From positions 523,471,451-523,535,450 of the forward strand of contig OZ010795.1 in assembly GCA_963932465.1 (NCBI GenBank): a stretch of 64,000 nt of DNA, written 5' to 3'. The position numbers were made by a program, and so were the translations under genes. Positions 1-11,570 of the stretch are shown piece after piece; within the stretch, counting starts at the first letter, position 1, and every line of letters begins with the position of its first letter. The notes below the pieces were generated by a model. The model saw only the letters and a program-made list of their open reading frames with translations, had not been told where the DNA came from and did not search any database. Origin of the DNA: Maratus speciosus (lineage: Eukaryota > Arthropoda > Arachnida > Araneae > Salticidae).

Positions 1-78
1 TTCAAGACAATAATAATACTATACAAAAATAATATTACACAACCGTAGACTTTGTGAGAAAAATTAATTCTTAAATTT

Positions 79-1252
79 GGATGTCACAAAAGTTTATAGA
101 CAACTCATTTTTTCCCCTTTAATGTTCAAATGTTTAAGCCGTTGTTCTAACCACTTCAAAAACTCGATCAGGCATACTCAAAGGAAGATTTTGAAGAAGC
201 TCTGACTTTAAAGAAAATCAACTTCGTTCATATTGCAGCCATATATCTTGAACTGTTGTATATTGACGTCTTTTATCATATACGTCTCCATCTAATCTTC
301 CCCAGGGGTTCTCTATTGGGTTCATGTCAAGAATAAGGGCTGGTCAGTCCATAATAGTTACTTGATTTTGTCTAAACTACTGCATTGTAGAGCTGGACGA
401 AGAAATGGAGCAATAGGTTTGCTGGCACATCGATTTGTACCCCCCCCCCCCCTCTATCAACTTTCCAAATGCAAGACACTGTACTTCAAGCCTTTTCTGG
501 TAATCTTCGAAACATTGAAGACCTTTCAAAAAAGCAATGTGGGTTGTTCCATTATAAGAAAATGCTGCCCATACCATGAGTGAACCCCTCATGTAGAAAA
601 GGTCATGAATCCTTGTGAATATCGTGCCATTAATATGCCAAACCATCGGGGCCATCTAAATTGAATTTCTTTTCATCACTTACAAGAACAATCAACCATT
701 CATCTGACCATTTCCTGTGATTTTCGGACCACTGAACATGAGTGTCTTTATTTCGTTTTGTAAATTTTGGCGAATGACGCATTTTGCGAAAATCATGAAA
801 TGTACTTGCTAGCAGCAGTCGATGGACCGTGGATATTGGTACTGAAACAAACACTTCTATAGAAACTATCCGCACACACAGGTTATGGGTTGAAATTGTC
901 AAAATTTCTCTCTCTTCTCCTTTAGTTGTTTTCTTTAGTAGTCTAGAACGGGATTTTGTTTCAGATTGTCACCTTCTGACAAAATTCGGTAAATACCAAC
1001 CCTGCTGCGCTGAGTTTTTCTAGAAATGATCGCAACTTTCTATCCACGAGCCTTTAAACGATAGACTTCCAAAATTTTCTATTTGGAAAACTGCACATTT
1101 CCAGGCAATCAGTCAGAAATGGAGATACAGATAATATTTTATCTCAGGAAATTATGGAGTCAAAAGTAAACGACTTTGGAATATGCAAATTTTGGACACC
1201 AGACCTTAAATCAGCTTTTAACACCGGTTGTCTATATATTTTTGGGGCAGCC
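79..1252 (-). mobile_element. Tc1-like DNA transposon remnant
   Basis: The stretch contains a broken Tc1-family transposase on the minus strand (described separately), flanked by an inverted pair. The left end around 79-105 reads TGTCACAAAAGTTTATAGAC and the right end around 1227-1252, on the opposite strand, reads CTGCCCCAAAAATATATAGA. A third, better-preserved terminus of the same type lies at 1402-1430 (minus-strand reading CAGTGTGTCCCAAAATTATA). The outer boundary could therefore be 1430 rather than 1252. About 1.2-1.35 kb is the normal size for Tc1 elements. No clean TA duplication is visible. Confidence 0.75.
134..1030 (-). pseudogene. Tc1-family transposase, frameshifted and stopped
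   Basis: This is a DD34E transposase that would cut and paste the surrounding element. Reading leftwards, the N-terminal helix-turn-helix part (about 1020-800) is degenerate. A clear stretch with SDEKKFNLDGPDG at about 680-640 carries the first catalytic Asp. The frame then shifts near 640. The next frame holds GSLMVWAAFSYNG (about 580-540), typical of Tc1 cores. Where QQDNA with the second Asp is expected the frame reads QQTYCSI (about 420). The Glu-bearing motif DMNPIENPWG (about 330-300) is present but preceded by an in-frame stop. The C-terminus ends at the TAA at 134-136. The frameshift, lost Asp and stops make it non-functional. Identification as Tc1 is firm; the subfamily is not resolved. 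Confidence 0.85.
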
Positions 1253-1401
1253 TTTTTTTTTTTTTTTTAAGTTTTTATATTAAATCTATGACTGCTAAAA
1301 GAAACTTGAGTATTTTATTACTTTTATTTCATCATTATATATTTTCATAATTTATTGCGTCTTTTTTACTCGTTTAGTTAGCTCTTAAATGAAAAAAAAA
1401 T

Positions 1402-1430
1402 GTTTGTCTATATAATTTTGGGACACACTG
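1402..1430 (-). repeat. Isolated Tc1-type terminal repeat
   Basis: On the minus strand this begins CAGTGTGTCCCAAAATTATA and continues TAGACAAAC, a typical Tc1/mariner terminus. It lies 150 bp outside the inner terminus at 1227-1252. It may be the true right end of the Tc1 remnant or a leftover of a second element. Confidence 0.55.
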
Positions 1431-1764
1431 CATAAGGTACCTAGGCCCAATACGGCCCACGTCGTATATTCCATTTACTTTCCTTTTAATTCAATCAATG
1501 ACAGTACATGTTCCACGCTCAGGACGATAGAAAGGGAAAAAAAAAACAATAAAGGCAAGATCGTATAACGTGGGCGACGCTACTGGCAGAGGAAGTGAAA
1601 TTTTCGGTCAAAAAAAATCGTGTTATTATTTCTTAAAGGTAAGGAATATTTCGTATTATTATTGTTTGTTAGCATTTAATACAAAGTAAAAATGAATATA
1701 ATAACACCGTTAAACAATTTTAAGATACTATCAATAATTGTATCATTACTTATTCGTATATCCG
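1431..1764. other. AT-rich spacer, nothing recognised
   Basis: There is no ORF of note, no repeat shared with the rest of the window and no RNA gene that I can see. Confidence 0.6.
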
Positions 1765-1969
1765 TTTTTGGGGGGCGAAATAAAACTAGTCGTATGTATC
1801 AATCCCAAAACTTTCTTCCATCTCATACATGTTAATAATGGAAAATTCGCTCTCACACTGCCAAAATTAAACGGCATTCTATGCCAATCATGAGGATTCT
1901 AAAAATATGAAATTCCGTGCATTAGGTCTTGAGATATGGCTATCTCTGAAATCGTGTAAATTCAGCAAA

Positions 1970-2680
1970 ATTCAGCATAGCAGCGCCACCTATTGGGTGC
2001 TTTACACCAAAAATCACCAAGCAACAACTTATGTCAAAGTCTAACTGAATCTGAAGTCTGGGGAAAATCCGAATGTGAGTTTTGGAGATAGAGTTATTGC
2101 GAAAATTATGAAAATTGCAGAATAGCAGCGCCACCTATTGGACGATTAACACTGAAACCTAATCAGCAACAACTTGCGTTAACATCTAACTAAATCTGAA
2201 GTTAGATGAAAATTCGTGCATTAGTTTTTGAGATAGAGCTATTGTGGGAATCGTTCAAAATGCAGCACAGCAACGCCACCTATTGAGCGATTTACACCAA
2301 CACGTAATCAGCATCAAGTCATATCAAGGACTAACTGAATCTGAAGTTTCATGAAAATCCGTGCATTAGTTCTTGAGATAGAGTCATTGCGAAAATCGTA
2401 AAAAATGCAGCATAGCAGCGCCACCTGTTGAGCGATTTACACCAACACGTAATCAGAATCAAGTCATATCAGGGACTAACTGAATCTGAAGTTTCGTGAA
2501 AATCCGTGCATTAGTTCTTGAGATAGAGCCATTGCGTAAATCGTAAAAAATGCAGCACAGCAGTGCCACCTGTTGAGTGATTTGCACCAAAAACTAATCA
2601 GCATCAATGTGTATCAGGGACTAACTGGTTATGAATTTTTATTAAATTCCGTGCATTAGTTCTTGAGATAGAGCGCCCAC
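1970..2680 (+). repeat. Five 145-bp tandem repeats
   Basis: The anchor CAGCGCCACCT and close variants begin at 1981, 2126, 2271, 2416 and 2561, exactly 145 bp apart each time. Each unit also carries a TAGTTCTTGAGATAGAG-type motif and a CTAACTGAATCTGAAG-type motif. Divergence between units is moderate, but no indels disturb the period. Confidence 0.95.
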
Positions 2681-2692
2681 AAAATTTGTGTC

Positions 2693-2809
2693 ACACACAG
2701 ACACACAGACAGACGGACATACAGACAGACGGACATACAGACAGACGGACATACAGACAGACGGACATACAGACAGACGGACAGACTCACAGACAGACAG
2801 ACAGACATT
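2693..2809 (+). repeat. CAGA/CGGACATA microsatellite
   Basis: This is a simple repeat built of CAGA tetramers with a recurring 16-bp unit GGACATACAGACAGAC. It sits between the 145-bp array and the 3' end of the family B element. ORFs across it are repeat artefacts. Confidence 0.95.
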
Positions 2810-2897
2810 TTGTAAAAACATGTTTTTCGGGTTCTCCGACCCCTAAAACGTGTAAATCCGTCGAAAACCGGAATTCGAAAATTTTCATGAATCATAT

Positions 2898-2926
2898 ACT
2901 TTCTTCTTGTAAAGATAGAAGAAAGT
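2898..2926 (+). repeat. 3' terminal hairpin of family B
   Basis: ACTTTCTTCT (2898-2907) pairs perfectly with AGAAGAAAGT (2917-2926) across a 9-nt loop. The second copy near 56.62 kb keeps the same hairpin with one arm base changed, and a hairpin near the 3' end is expected for helitron/helentron elements. Confidence 0.75.
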
Positions 2927-3074
2927 AAAAATGGCCGAGGTTCCCAATATGGCCAGGGTGGGAGGTATGTTTGTAATGACTTCAAGCGTACATACATTTT
3001 ACGAACATAATTTTGTTTCACTTCTGTTCTTCAATTAATACATTTCTTAGTAAAAATAAATATACTTTTTATTA

Positions 3075-4912
3075 ACCATTTGGAAAAATAGTTATTGTCC
3101 TCGGTCAGGGTACGAAATCAAAAACATATCTGAAGCGTTTTATTAGTTGAATCCCCATTTTATTCGTTTTTTGATTGGTCTATACAGTAATCTGTATTTT
3201 CCCTTTACTTTCAACAAAGGTGGATACTTCTGTTGTCACTATGACAAAAAAGTAATAAAACTACAAAAAAAAAATGAATAACTCAAAAACAAATTGAGAT
3301 ACAGCTTTCAAACAAATTGCATTAAAAAGTACATTTTTTTCTCTATACGACGGTATAAAAAGTAATATAGTTGGATGTTTAGAAGTTTAAGAATGAAATT
3401 TCATTTAAAATTGGTCCAGGAATATTAATGTTTAATCCATGGCGTACGTAATGTATGACCAGATCCGTAAAAGATTAAAAATTTACAGTACCGAAAAATG
3501 TAATCCATGGCGTACGTAATGTATGATCAACTCCGTGCGATTTTTTATGTCAAATTTTAATGTTTAGAAGTTTAAAAATGAAATTTCAATTAAAATTGGT
3601 CCAGGAATATTAATGTTTAATCCATGGCGTACGTAATGTATGACCAGCTCCGTAGAAGTTTAAAAGTTTACAGTATTGAAAAATGTAATCCATGGCGTAC
3701 GTATTGTATGATCAAATCCGTGCGATTTTTCATGTCTTAAATTTTAGTCTTTGAAAAAATCATTTTCCAAATGGTCGTTGTAATTTGTTAAATTGCATTG
3801 TTTTTACTGTCCTCGGTCAGGGTAGGAAATCAGAAACATATCTGAAGCATTTTATTAGTTGAATCCCGCATTTTATTCGTTTTCTGATTGATCTATACAG
3901 TAATCTGTATATTCCTTTTACTTTCAAGAAAGATGGATACTTCTGTTGCCACTATGACAAAAAAGTAATAAAAACTACAAAAAGAATTAATAACTCAGGA
4001 ACAAATTGTGATACAGCTTTCAAACAAATTGCATTTAAAAGTACATTTTTTTTTTCTCTATACAACGGTGTAAAATGTAATATTGTGGGATGTTTGTAAG
4101 TTTAAGAATGAAATTTCATTTAAAATTGGTACAGGAATATTAATGTTTAATCCATGGCGTACGTAATGTATGACCAGCTCCGCAGAAGTTTAAAAATTTA
4201 CAGTACCGAAAAATGTAATCCACGGCGTACGTAATGTATGATCAACTCTGTGCGATTTTTTTATGTCTTAAATTTTAGCCTTTGAAAAAATCATTTTCCA
4301 AATGGTCGTTGTAATTTGTTAGATAGCTTTTTTTTTTTTTGTACCATTTGAAAAAATGGTTATTGTTCTCGGTCAGGGTAGGAAATCAAAAACATATCTG
4401 AAGCGTTTTATTACTTAAATTCCGCATTTTATTCGTTTTCTGATTGGTCTATACAGTAATCCGTATTTTCCCTTTACTTTCAAGAAAGATGGATACTTCT
4501 GCTGCCACTATGACAAAAAAGTAATAAAAACTACAAAAAAAAATTATAACTCAGAAACAAATTGAGATACAGCTTTCAAACTAATTGCATTTAAAAGTAC
4601 ATGTTTTCTCTATACGACGGTGTAAAAAGTAATATTGTGGGATGTTTAGAAGTTAAAAAATGAAATTTCATTTAATATTGGTCCAGGAATATTAATGTTT
4701 AGTCCATGGCGTACGTAATGTATGACCAGCTCCGTAGAAGTTTAAAAATTTACAGTACCGAAAATTGTAAAATTGAAATTTCTTTTAAAATTTATCATGA
4801 TGGGTCCAGGAATGTTAATGTTTAATTCATGATGTACGTAATGTATGATCAACTCCGTGCGATTTTTAATGTCTTAAATTTTAGTCTTTGAAAAAATAAT
4901 TTTCCAAATGGT
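3075..4912 (+). repeat. Three head-to-tail copies of an ACCATTTGG-bounded repeat
   Basis: Unit 1 (3075-3775) starts ACCATTTGGAAAA and ends TTTTCCAAATGGT. Unit 2 (about 3809-4306) lacks the start but has the end. Unit 3 (4343-4912) has both. Each unit begins with a TGTCCTCGGTCAGGGTA-type block and contains an AT-rich block with AAATTGAGATACAGCTTTCA. It also carries one to four copies of CCATGGCGTACGTAATGTAT (3438, 3503, 3622, 3690, 4152, 4219 (variant) and 4704). The first and last 13 bp are inverted repeats, so this may be a tandemly amplified small DNA element. Distant relatives of the AAATTGAGA block occur at 11.3 and 60.7 kb. Confidence 0.8.
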
Positions 4913-4930
4913 CGTTTAATTTGTTAAATT

Positions 4931-4931
<1 letters not shown>

Positions 4932-4974
<43 letters not shown>

Positions 4975-5095
4975 TAATTTTTCTAGCTTTTAATAAATTT
5001 TAATTATTATATATATAATATGTATATCTAAATATAAATATATATTATATAACGTATAATAATTTGCATTTTTTTCTTTTTTTTTTCAATTTTAT
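4932..5095. repeat. Long T tract and AT-rich sequence
   Basis: An uninterrupted T run spans about 4932-4973. Further AT-only sequence follows to about 5095. Nothing else is visible. Confidence 0.85.
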
Positions 5096-5189
5096 AAAAA
5101 ATTACAGATTGGGCAATATTGAGAACGGGCTGTTCCAAATATGGGCCATATGACACTTTTTACATTTCAGCTTATATAATTTTTCATTT

Positions 5190-5590
5190 TAAGAATATCA
5201 GTCCCGGTTCGGTGAGGTTCTGCTCTCAAAGCTGGTAGACGGCAAGTGCTCGGTTCGAACCCAATTGCGCCTTTCGGCCCAATCGTTCGGAGTATTCAGT
5301 GGTTTTCTTCGAACCTTGGATATCCTTGCGTAAATACGGGTTAGGTTCCCTTAGAAAGACCTCCACGGAAGGCATTGTCCCCCTTCGGGCCCATATCGCT
5401 CGTGTAGATACTTGGCAGTCATAAATCACGCCAACACCTGGTTCGGTATGAAAAAATACGTTAGGCCCGACCTGGTCGAGTCTTCAGAAAAAAAGTCGGC
5501 AATCCCGGGTCTGCCCCGGCCCGACCCCAGAATACAGACTTTTTTAACGGCCTCGCCGGGACGATAAAAAGCCGTAATTTCTGAGGGCTA
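5190..5590 (+). mobile_element. tRNA-headed SINE-like block
   Basis: This is an unusually GC-rich island in AT-rich surroundings. Near its start it carries GGTTCGAACCC at 5253-5263, a perfect Pol III box B. Upstream TGGTAGACGGCAAGTGCTC resembles the anticodon-side part of a tRNA. The body continues with GC-rich sequence to about 5560 and ends in an AT-rich stretch. A 67-codon ORF on the minus strand is most likely incidental. Box A is weak and target-site duplications were not found, so SINE identity is moderate. Confidence 0.5.
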
Positions 5591-6189
5591 AAATTATGAA
5601 AATCTCTTAATCGGCATGTTAGAAAAAGCATTGTTTCAAATTAGACAATTAACATTTATTTATGGACATTTAAATAGTACAAAAAGGAGGTGGAAACGGC
5701 AAAAGTTAAATTGAATGGGAAGTTTAAGCTATAGAAAGAAGTTACTTTTACAGGTGCAATTTTTTAAAAAGCATTTAAACATTTTATTAGGAGCCAATCA
5801 ATGTATAAAACTTTAAATGCGTTTTTCTGCATGATGTTTTTCTTTTTCTTTTTACCATTTCTCGTCTTTAACATATTATAAGTCAAGAATCATAAATAAA
5901 AAAAAGGTACAAACTTGAAACATGCCTTTTTTGATTATTTTACATTAATTTTGTTTCGGTAAATTAAAAAAAATATTTACTTTTGAAAATATGATTTTTT
6001 AAAAATTGAGTTACATAATTTTTTAAATAAATATTTTTAATATTTTTAAAATTAATATTTAAAAAAAATCCTGAAACAAAACTAACATTATACTTTTCTC
6101 TTTAATTAAATGAAAAAAATTTGAAATCCGATGAAGAATGTTTCGAGTTATAAAGATTTTAAATTAAATCCTCTGAAAAAAATACTAAT

Positions 6190-6221
<32 letters not shown>

Positions 6222-6697
6222 ACTTTATGAGAAATATTAGGATGTGATTTTTTTTGCAAATTATATGATTTACCATCACAAAAAAAAAGAAAAAAAAATC
6301 AAAATTCTAACTGAGCAAATATATTTTTTACGTTTCCTAGAACTCTTAAAGTAACATTGTTTCTTGGATTGCACGCATTTCAATTTGTGTCTAATCCCTT
6401 AAAACCTGATGAATTATTTAAACGGCCATAACTCTGCGAGTTTTTCAGGTATGAAGATGCAATTTTTTGTGTTTAATTCAGGAATGGATAAGGAAAGTTT
6501 TCCTGATTGGACTTTTTACACTACGGGGGCCGTATAAAAATTTAAATATCGTATTTTTTCAAATAGACCTCCCATGGAGTTGCAACTTATGTCATTAAAA
6601 TTTGCACCTTTTTTATGAAGTTTTGCAATTGGAAGTATGGGTCTAGGGGCAATATTTAAGGAAATAGCCTATTGTTTCGATATTTATGAATCACCCT
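5591..6697. other. AT-rich, unrecognised; possible mariner end at 6690
   Basis: Mostly A/T runs with no coding signal. Just before the TA repeat at about 6700 the sequence ATCACCCTGTA resembles the right terminus of a mariner-type MITE, but I found no matching left end. Confidence 0.4.
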
Positions 6698-8169
6698 GTA
6701 TATATATATATATATATATATGATCTTTGTCATACTGAAACTCTCGTATTTATGAACCGATTTGGATAAAACTTTGTGTGTACATAGTACATACTAATGT
6801 CTCAACCAAGCTGCTTGGCCAGCTTCATCCGCCATCTTGTTTTAAAATGGCGGTCATTTAAAAATTTTTAAAATTTTAAAATGAGGCACAAAAAAATTAG
6901 ACATCGAAAAAGATTTTTTTTATGTGTTTGGGCTTGATACATAGATTCTGGAGCATTTTTAGTTTTGACTATATCTTAAAAAATGGCTGAGTTATAGCAC
7001 TTTGAATTTCTAGCATGGCTGACATTTTGAAACGATCTGATTTTTGTCCCGCCATAATACACGTATTTATGAACCGATTTGGATGTGACAAGGAATTTTC
7101 ATAGTACTTAGCAATGTCTCTACCGAGTTCGTGGGCTAACTTCATCCGCCATCTTGTTTCAAAATGGCTGCCATTTAAATATTTTTAAAAATTTTAAATT
7201 TAAAATGAGGTACAAAAAAAAATTAGAAATTGGAAAAGATTTTTTTCTTATGTGTTTGAACTTGATACAAAGATACTGGAGCATTTTTTGTTTCGTCTAT
7301 ATCTTAAAAAATGGCTGAGTTACAGCACTTTGAATTTCTAGCATGGCTGACATTTTGAAACGATCTGATTTTTGTGACGCGTTAATATGCGTATTTATGA
7401 ATCGATCTCGATGTGACAAGGCATCTGCATAGTACATAACAATGTCTCGACCGTCTTCGTGGGCCAGTTTCATACGCTATCTTGTTTCAAAATGGCGCCC
7501 ATTTAAAAATTAAAAAAAAAAATTTAAATGAGGTATAAAAAAATTAGAAATTGAAAAAGATTTTTTCCTTATGTGTTTGAGCTTGATACAACGATTCCGG
7601 GGGATTTTTTGTTTTGTTTATATTTTAAAAAACGGTTGAGCTATAGCACTTTGAAATTCTTATGTGGCTGACATTTTGAAATGATCTGAATTTTGTTACT
7701 CGATTACAGGCGTATTTATGAACGGATTTGGATGTAACTCGTTGTGTACATAGTACATACCAATGTCTCGACTGAGTACATTGGCGAACTTCATCCGCCT
7801 TCTTGTTTCAAAATGGCGGTCATTTAAATTTTTTTAAATTTTAATTTAAAATGAGGTACAAAAAAGTAGAAATTGAAAAAGATATTTTTCCTATGTGTTT
7901 GACCTTGATACAAAGATTTCGGAGCATTTTTCGTTTTGTCTATTTCTTAAAAAATGACTGAGTTATAGCACTTTGAATTTCTAGCATGGCTGACATTTTG
8001 AAACGATCTGATTTTTGTCCTGCGATAATGATTTTTGTCATGCGATGACACGCGTATTTATGAACCGATTAGGTTGTGACAAAGCATGTGCATAGTACAT
8101 AGCAATCTCTCGGCCGAGTTCGTTTGCCAACTTCATCCGTCATCTTGTTACAAAATTGCGGCTATTTAA

Positions 8170-8207
<38 letters not shown>

Positions 8208-8525
8208 TATTTAATTCTTGATACAAAGATTCGGGAGCATTTTTTGTTTTCTCTTTATCTTAAAAAATGGCTGAGATATAACAGTTTGAATTTCTAATGT
8301 GGGTGACATATTGAAAATTCTGATTTTTTGCCTGCAACAGCACTCGTATTTATCACCCGATTTAGATGTGAGGGAGCACAGGGATTACTAAAGTCTCGAT
8401 CAAGTCTTCTATAATTGGGTTCCACTAATTTGAGCTCTGTGTGTTTGAATAATATAAGTTGGGTTTTAAAAATTAAGGAATATGAAAGCTACCTCTTCCT
8501 CCCGGAACTGGCCGTAAGGACTTTT
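6698..8525 (+). mobile_element. Helentron-like element family A, copy 1 (5' truncated)
   Basis: It starts at a TA microsatellite (6698-6720) followed by tandem units anchored on CGTATTTATGAACCGATT at 6745, 7062, 7390, 7711, 8053 and 8345, spacings of about 290-340 bp. Each unit holds CATCCGCCATCTTGTTTCA-type and GAGTTATAGCACTTTGAA-type blocks. The 3' end has GAAAGCTACCT followed by a hairpin (CTTCCTCCCGG ... CCGTAAGG) and GGACTTT. Compared with copies 2 and 3, the block upstream of the TA repeat is missing. ORFs within the units are repeat artefacts. Confidence 0.75.
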
Positions 8526-9339
8526 TCATGTTTATATAATAAAGAAACCAAAGAAAGCTACAGCACATTCGACTGTGATCGAGTTCGAGAGCGAGATGAA
8601 CAGTACTTTCTACTGTAAAAATGTCGTTTTTTTTTTTTTTTTCAGTGTATGAAAAATTAGCAACACCATAAGATTTTCTGAATTTTTATATGTTAAACTT
8701 AAATTAAAATTAATGCATATATTGTACTTAAATTAAAATATTAAATAATTAGAATGTAAAATGCTTATAAGTTTTAATTACAAATAGTTAGAAAATGTGT
8801 TTCTGTTTTTGTATTTTAGTCCTTTTATGTGGCGCTTTTTTAGAAAAAATAATGATAAAGTTTATCTTTGTCAAGCTCTTTCATAAACTTTACTTTATAA
8901 TTTTGTTTTGCTTTTAACTATAAACAAACATAGTCTAAAATTTTTGTATTACGTATACAACGTAATAAGTTTCAAAGAAAAAAATGAAAGAATAGAATTT
9001 AACGTTAAAAAATAATAATAATTTGAAGATCATTTCAAAAAGGATTTTTTATAGATATTTTTTTTTAAAATAGCAACCTATTCTCTATTGTATTTTTTTG
9101 CAAAAAGCATACGTATATATATTTATTTTAAATTATATGTTTACTCATGCGACACAAGATTACATGGTATGATTTTACCTGTATTAAATTTATGAAAATA
9201 ATACTGAGTTTTTATATGATTTTTTAAAGAAGATTTTGAAGCTCATTCAACGGGATCAGGAAAATAAGATTTAAACCAAATGAAAAAGCGATTTTAGTTT
9301 CTGAAAATATATTTACTACATCTACATTAGTCGAAGAGA
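8526..9339. other. AT-rich spacer
   Basis: A short plus-strand open frame continues from the family A 3' end to 8618 and looks slightly coding-like, but has no recognisable homology. The rest is AT-rich and featureless. Confidence 0.5.
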
Positions 9340-9945
9340 AATGTATCTCTAATATCTAGATTAGTGAATAAGCAAAATAAACAGATCAATGATAATTGAG
9401 TTTGATTTGTTTAAAGTAAATAGCATGTCACGATTTTTATTCGAAATAAATTTATATAACTTTTATCATTATAAGTTTATAAACCCATTTACTCATCGAA
9501 GTCTAGTGCAAAATCGACTTTCGATTTTATTTGTATTTTTTAACAGTAATGTTTTAAGCTAAAACGACCAAATCGATCGGTACAGTTAAAACTGAAAGAC
9601 ACATTTCGAAAGATCTTAGTCTTACGTCTCAAATTCCACAATCAATTCGAAAAAAGATGTCGCAGTTAAACCTTAAAAATAAATAAATAAATAAATAAAA
9701 ATAAATAAATAAAAAGGTCGTTTTTCCGAAAAACGTTTTCCCCCTTATTGCAACGGCCCTCCATTTCGATATTTTGAAGTTGCCACAAACCAAAAATACG
9801 TACTTAAATGTAAAATCTTCTCCTAATCGATGGTGTAATCGTCTAAAAAAATATGAATTTCTAGATTAGTGCCTAAGCAAAATAAACACATCAATGAGAA
9901 TTGCGTTTGATTTGTTTAAAGTAAACCGCATGCTACGATTTTTAA
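9340..9945 (+). repeat. Two direct copies of a 100-bp segment
   Basis: About 9348-9440 and 9853-9945 match each other (both contain AAGCAAAATAAACA and TTTGATTTGTTTAAAGTAAA), about 505 bp apart. An AAAT simple repeat lies between them at about 9679-9713. Confidence 0.7.
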
Positions 9946-10189
9946 TTGGGATAATTTTTTGCAAATATTCGTCAGTACCATAGAAAATTGCATTAAAAAA
10001 AATACATATTCTCCTTAATAAATATATTATAAATTCTTATTTTACGTTATATGAAGTATCTTCAAGATACGTTTTTAATAAATCCTAAAAATGTACTTAT
10101 AATGCAAATTAGTACACATAAAATACATAAAATCAAAACCTTCATTATTTATATGTTTGACCAAAATATTTACTTACAGATTAGGGTGT

Positions 10190-10590
10190 GACAAGAAATT
10201 GGATTGTTAAAGTTCTAAATTTTTTATTAGCAAATTATTGTATCTAATACTCATTACTATATTTTGCAGGCAATTCTATGATTATTAATTCAACATATAA
10301 CATTGTTCCTGTGTTTTCTTATTTTTTATAAAACCAAAACTGAAAGGAAAATGAAGCATTTGCATAACGTGTCGCCCAATTTGTTAAAGCATTGCTGCAA
10401 GGGATAAAACAAAAGACATTAACCATTTGAAAAACGAAGGAAATAAAATTAGATATAGTCATTAAATATATAAGAGATGATAAAATGTAAATGATACCAA
10501 TACAAAAAGTCTGAAGGTCATGCACCAAAATTCTTCTCAAAATCAACACCAAAATCCTTTGAAAAACTGATAATTTGTTCAAAAGATACT
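10190..10590 (+). repeat. Diverged dispersed segment, partner at 13.3 kb
   Basis: This segment aligns with 13300-13740. Both contain ACTGAAAGGA/GCTGAAAGGA, GCATTTGCA, GATAAAACA, CATTAACCATT and TCTGAAGGTCATGCACCA in the same order and spacing. They are either two copies of an old repeat or a local duplication. No ORF is shared. Confidence 0.7.
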
Positions 10591-10649
10591 TCTGTTTTAA
10601 CTGTGAAGTTACAAGAAATATTTTGAAAATGAAAAATTAGGCGTTTTAT

Positions 10650-10717
10650 TTAAAATAAACAATAACAACTAGAAAAAAGGAATTCGGCTTTTTCAGTAGT
10701 TAGAGTAGGTCCCGATG

Positions 10718-10767
<50 letters not shown>

Positions 10768-11570
10768 TACATATATATGTATATATCTATAACTATAAAT
10801 AGTACAAAACATATTTAAGTTTTAAAACTTAAAACACACGCTTTTATTTTATATAAAATGACGTCAGAATTCCACATTTACGATCCAGTCTTAAACGATC
10901 CATCTTAAACATGTAAAGTATGCATATGACGTCAATATCGCTGAATAATACACACAAAAAAATGTGAGGTCGTCATTCGAAAACTCGACAAAAAAATCGA
11001 ATTTCTAATGATTCAAATGCCTTCATTTGTTTGTAATATTAATATTGATTATAACTTGAAATTAAATATAGTTTATAATTTCAAAATAGCACTTATTTTA
11101 ATTGAATTTTTTTTTCAGTTGTTATGGGAAAATGGCAATATATATAATATAATATAAATATATATAATGTATATAATATATATATAATATAATATAAATG
11201 GAATATATAATTACTGATTTCCAACTATTTTTCCTTTACTTTCTGCACAAATGAAGTACCATAGTTTCCAACATTAAACAAATTGTACTAAAAACCACAC
11301 AAAAAAAATTAATATCTCAAAAATAAATTGAGAAGCAGTTTACAAACAAATTGCATTTAAAAGTACTTTTTTCTTCAAAATAGTCGGCATGAAAAATGAA
11401 AATGTGCGATGCTTAGAAGTTTAAAAAATTGCAGTAGAGTATTTAACAATACAATGATACATGTATGCTTTGTTTTTAGCTGGCTTATACAACGCAACGT
11501 TATTTTTAAGAGACGACATTTTAATTGCTGCCCGAAAGAAATGGAATATCAGGGGGTAATAATAATAATA
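10650..11570 (+). repeat. Left arm of a long inverted duplication
   Basis: This matches the reverse complement of about 60500-61400. Shared landmarks in order are TTTTCAG near the start, CCCGATGA, a TA-rich stretch, TTTTATATAAAATGACGTCA, a second TGACGTCA, the AAATTGAGA block, and GCTGGCTTAT followed by GAAAGAAATG. A long TA microsatellite (10722-10763) sits in this arm. Full CRE palindromes TGACGTCA occur at 10859-10866 and 10927-10934. Confidence 0.75.

Larger units (their letters stand above)
1765..2932 (+). mobile_element. Helentron-like non-autonomous element, family B copy 1
   Basis: The left end carries AACTTTCTTCCATCTC (about 1809-1824). The right end carries the matching inverted motif GATAGAAGAAAGT (2914-2926). 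A second copy at 55.7-56.6 kb has the same two ends. Inside are five 145-bp tandem repeats, then a CAGA-type microsatellite, then a 3' hairpin. Short subterminal inverted motifs, roughly 150-bp repeats, a microsatellite and a hairpin close to the 3' end are the published architecture of helentron-associated (DINE-1-like) elements. That class assignment is an inference from architecture; no Rep/helicase is encoded here. The exact 5' boundary is uncertain by about 40 bp. Confidence 0.6.

Noticed and set aside
2656..3021. 121-codon frame with SVCLSVRLSVC-type repeats
   Set aside because: It is encoded by the CAGA microsatellite read on the opposite strand.
8415..8618. 67-codon plus-strand frame with KESYSTFDCDRVRERDEQYF-type sequence
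   Set aside because: Its first half is the 3' end of family A; the remainder looks slightly coding-like but is too short and unrecognised to call.
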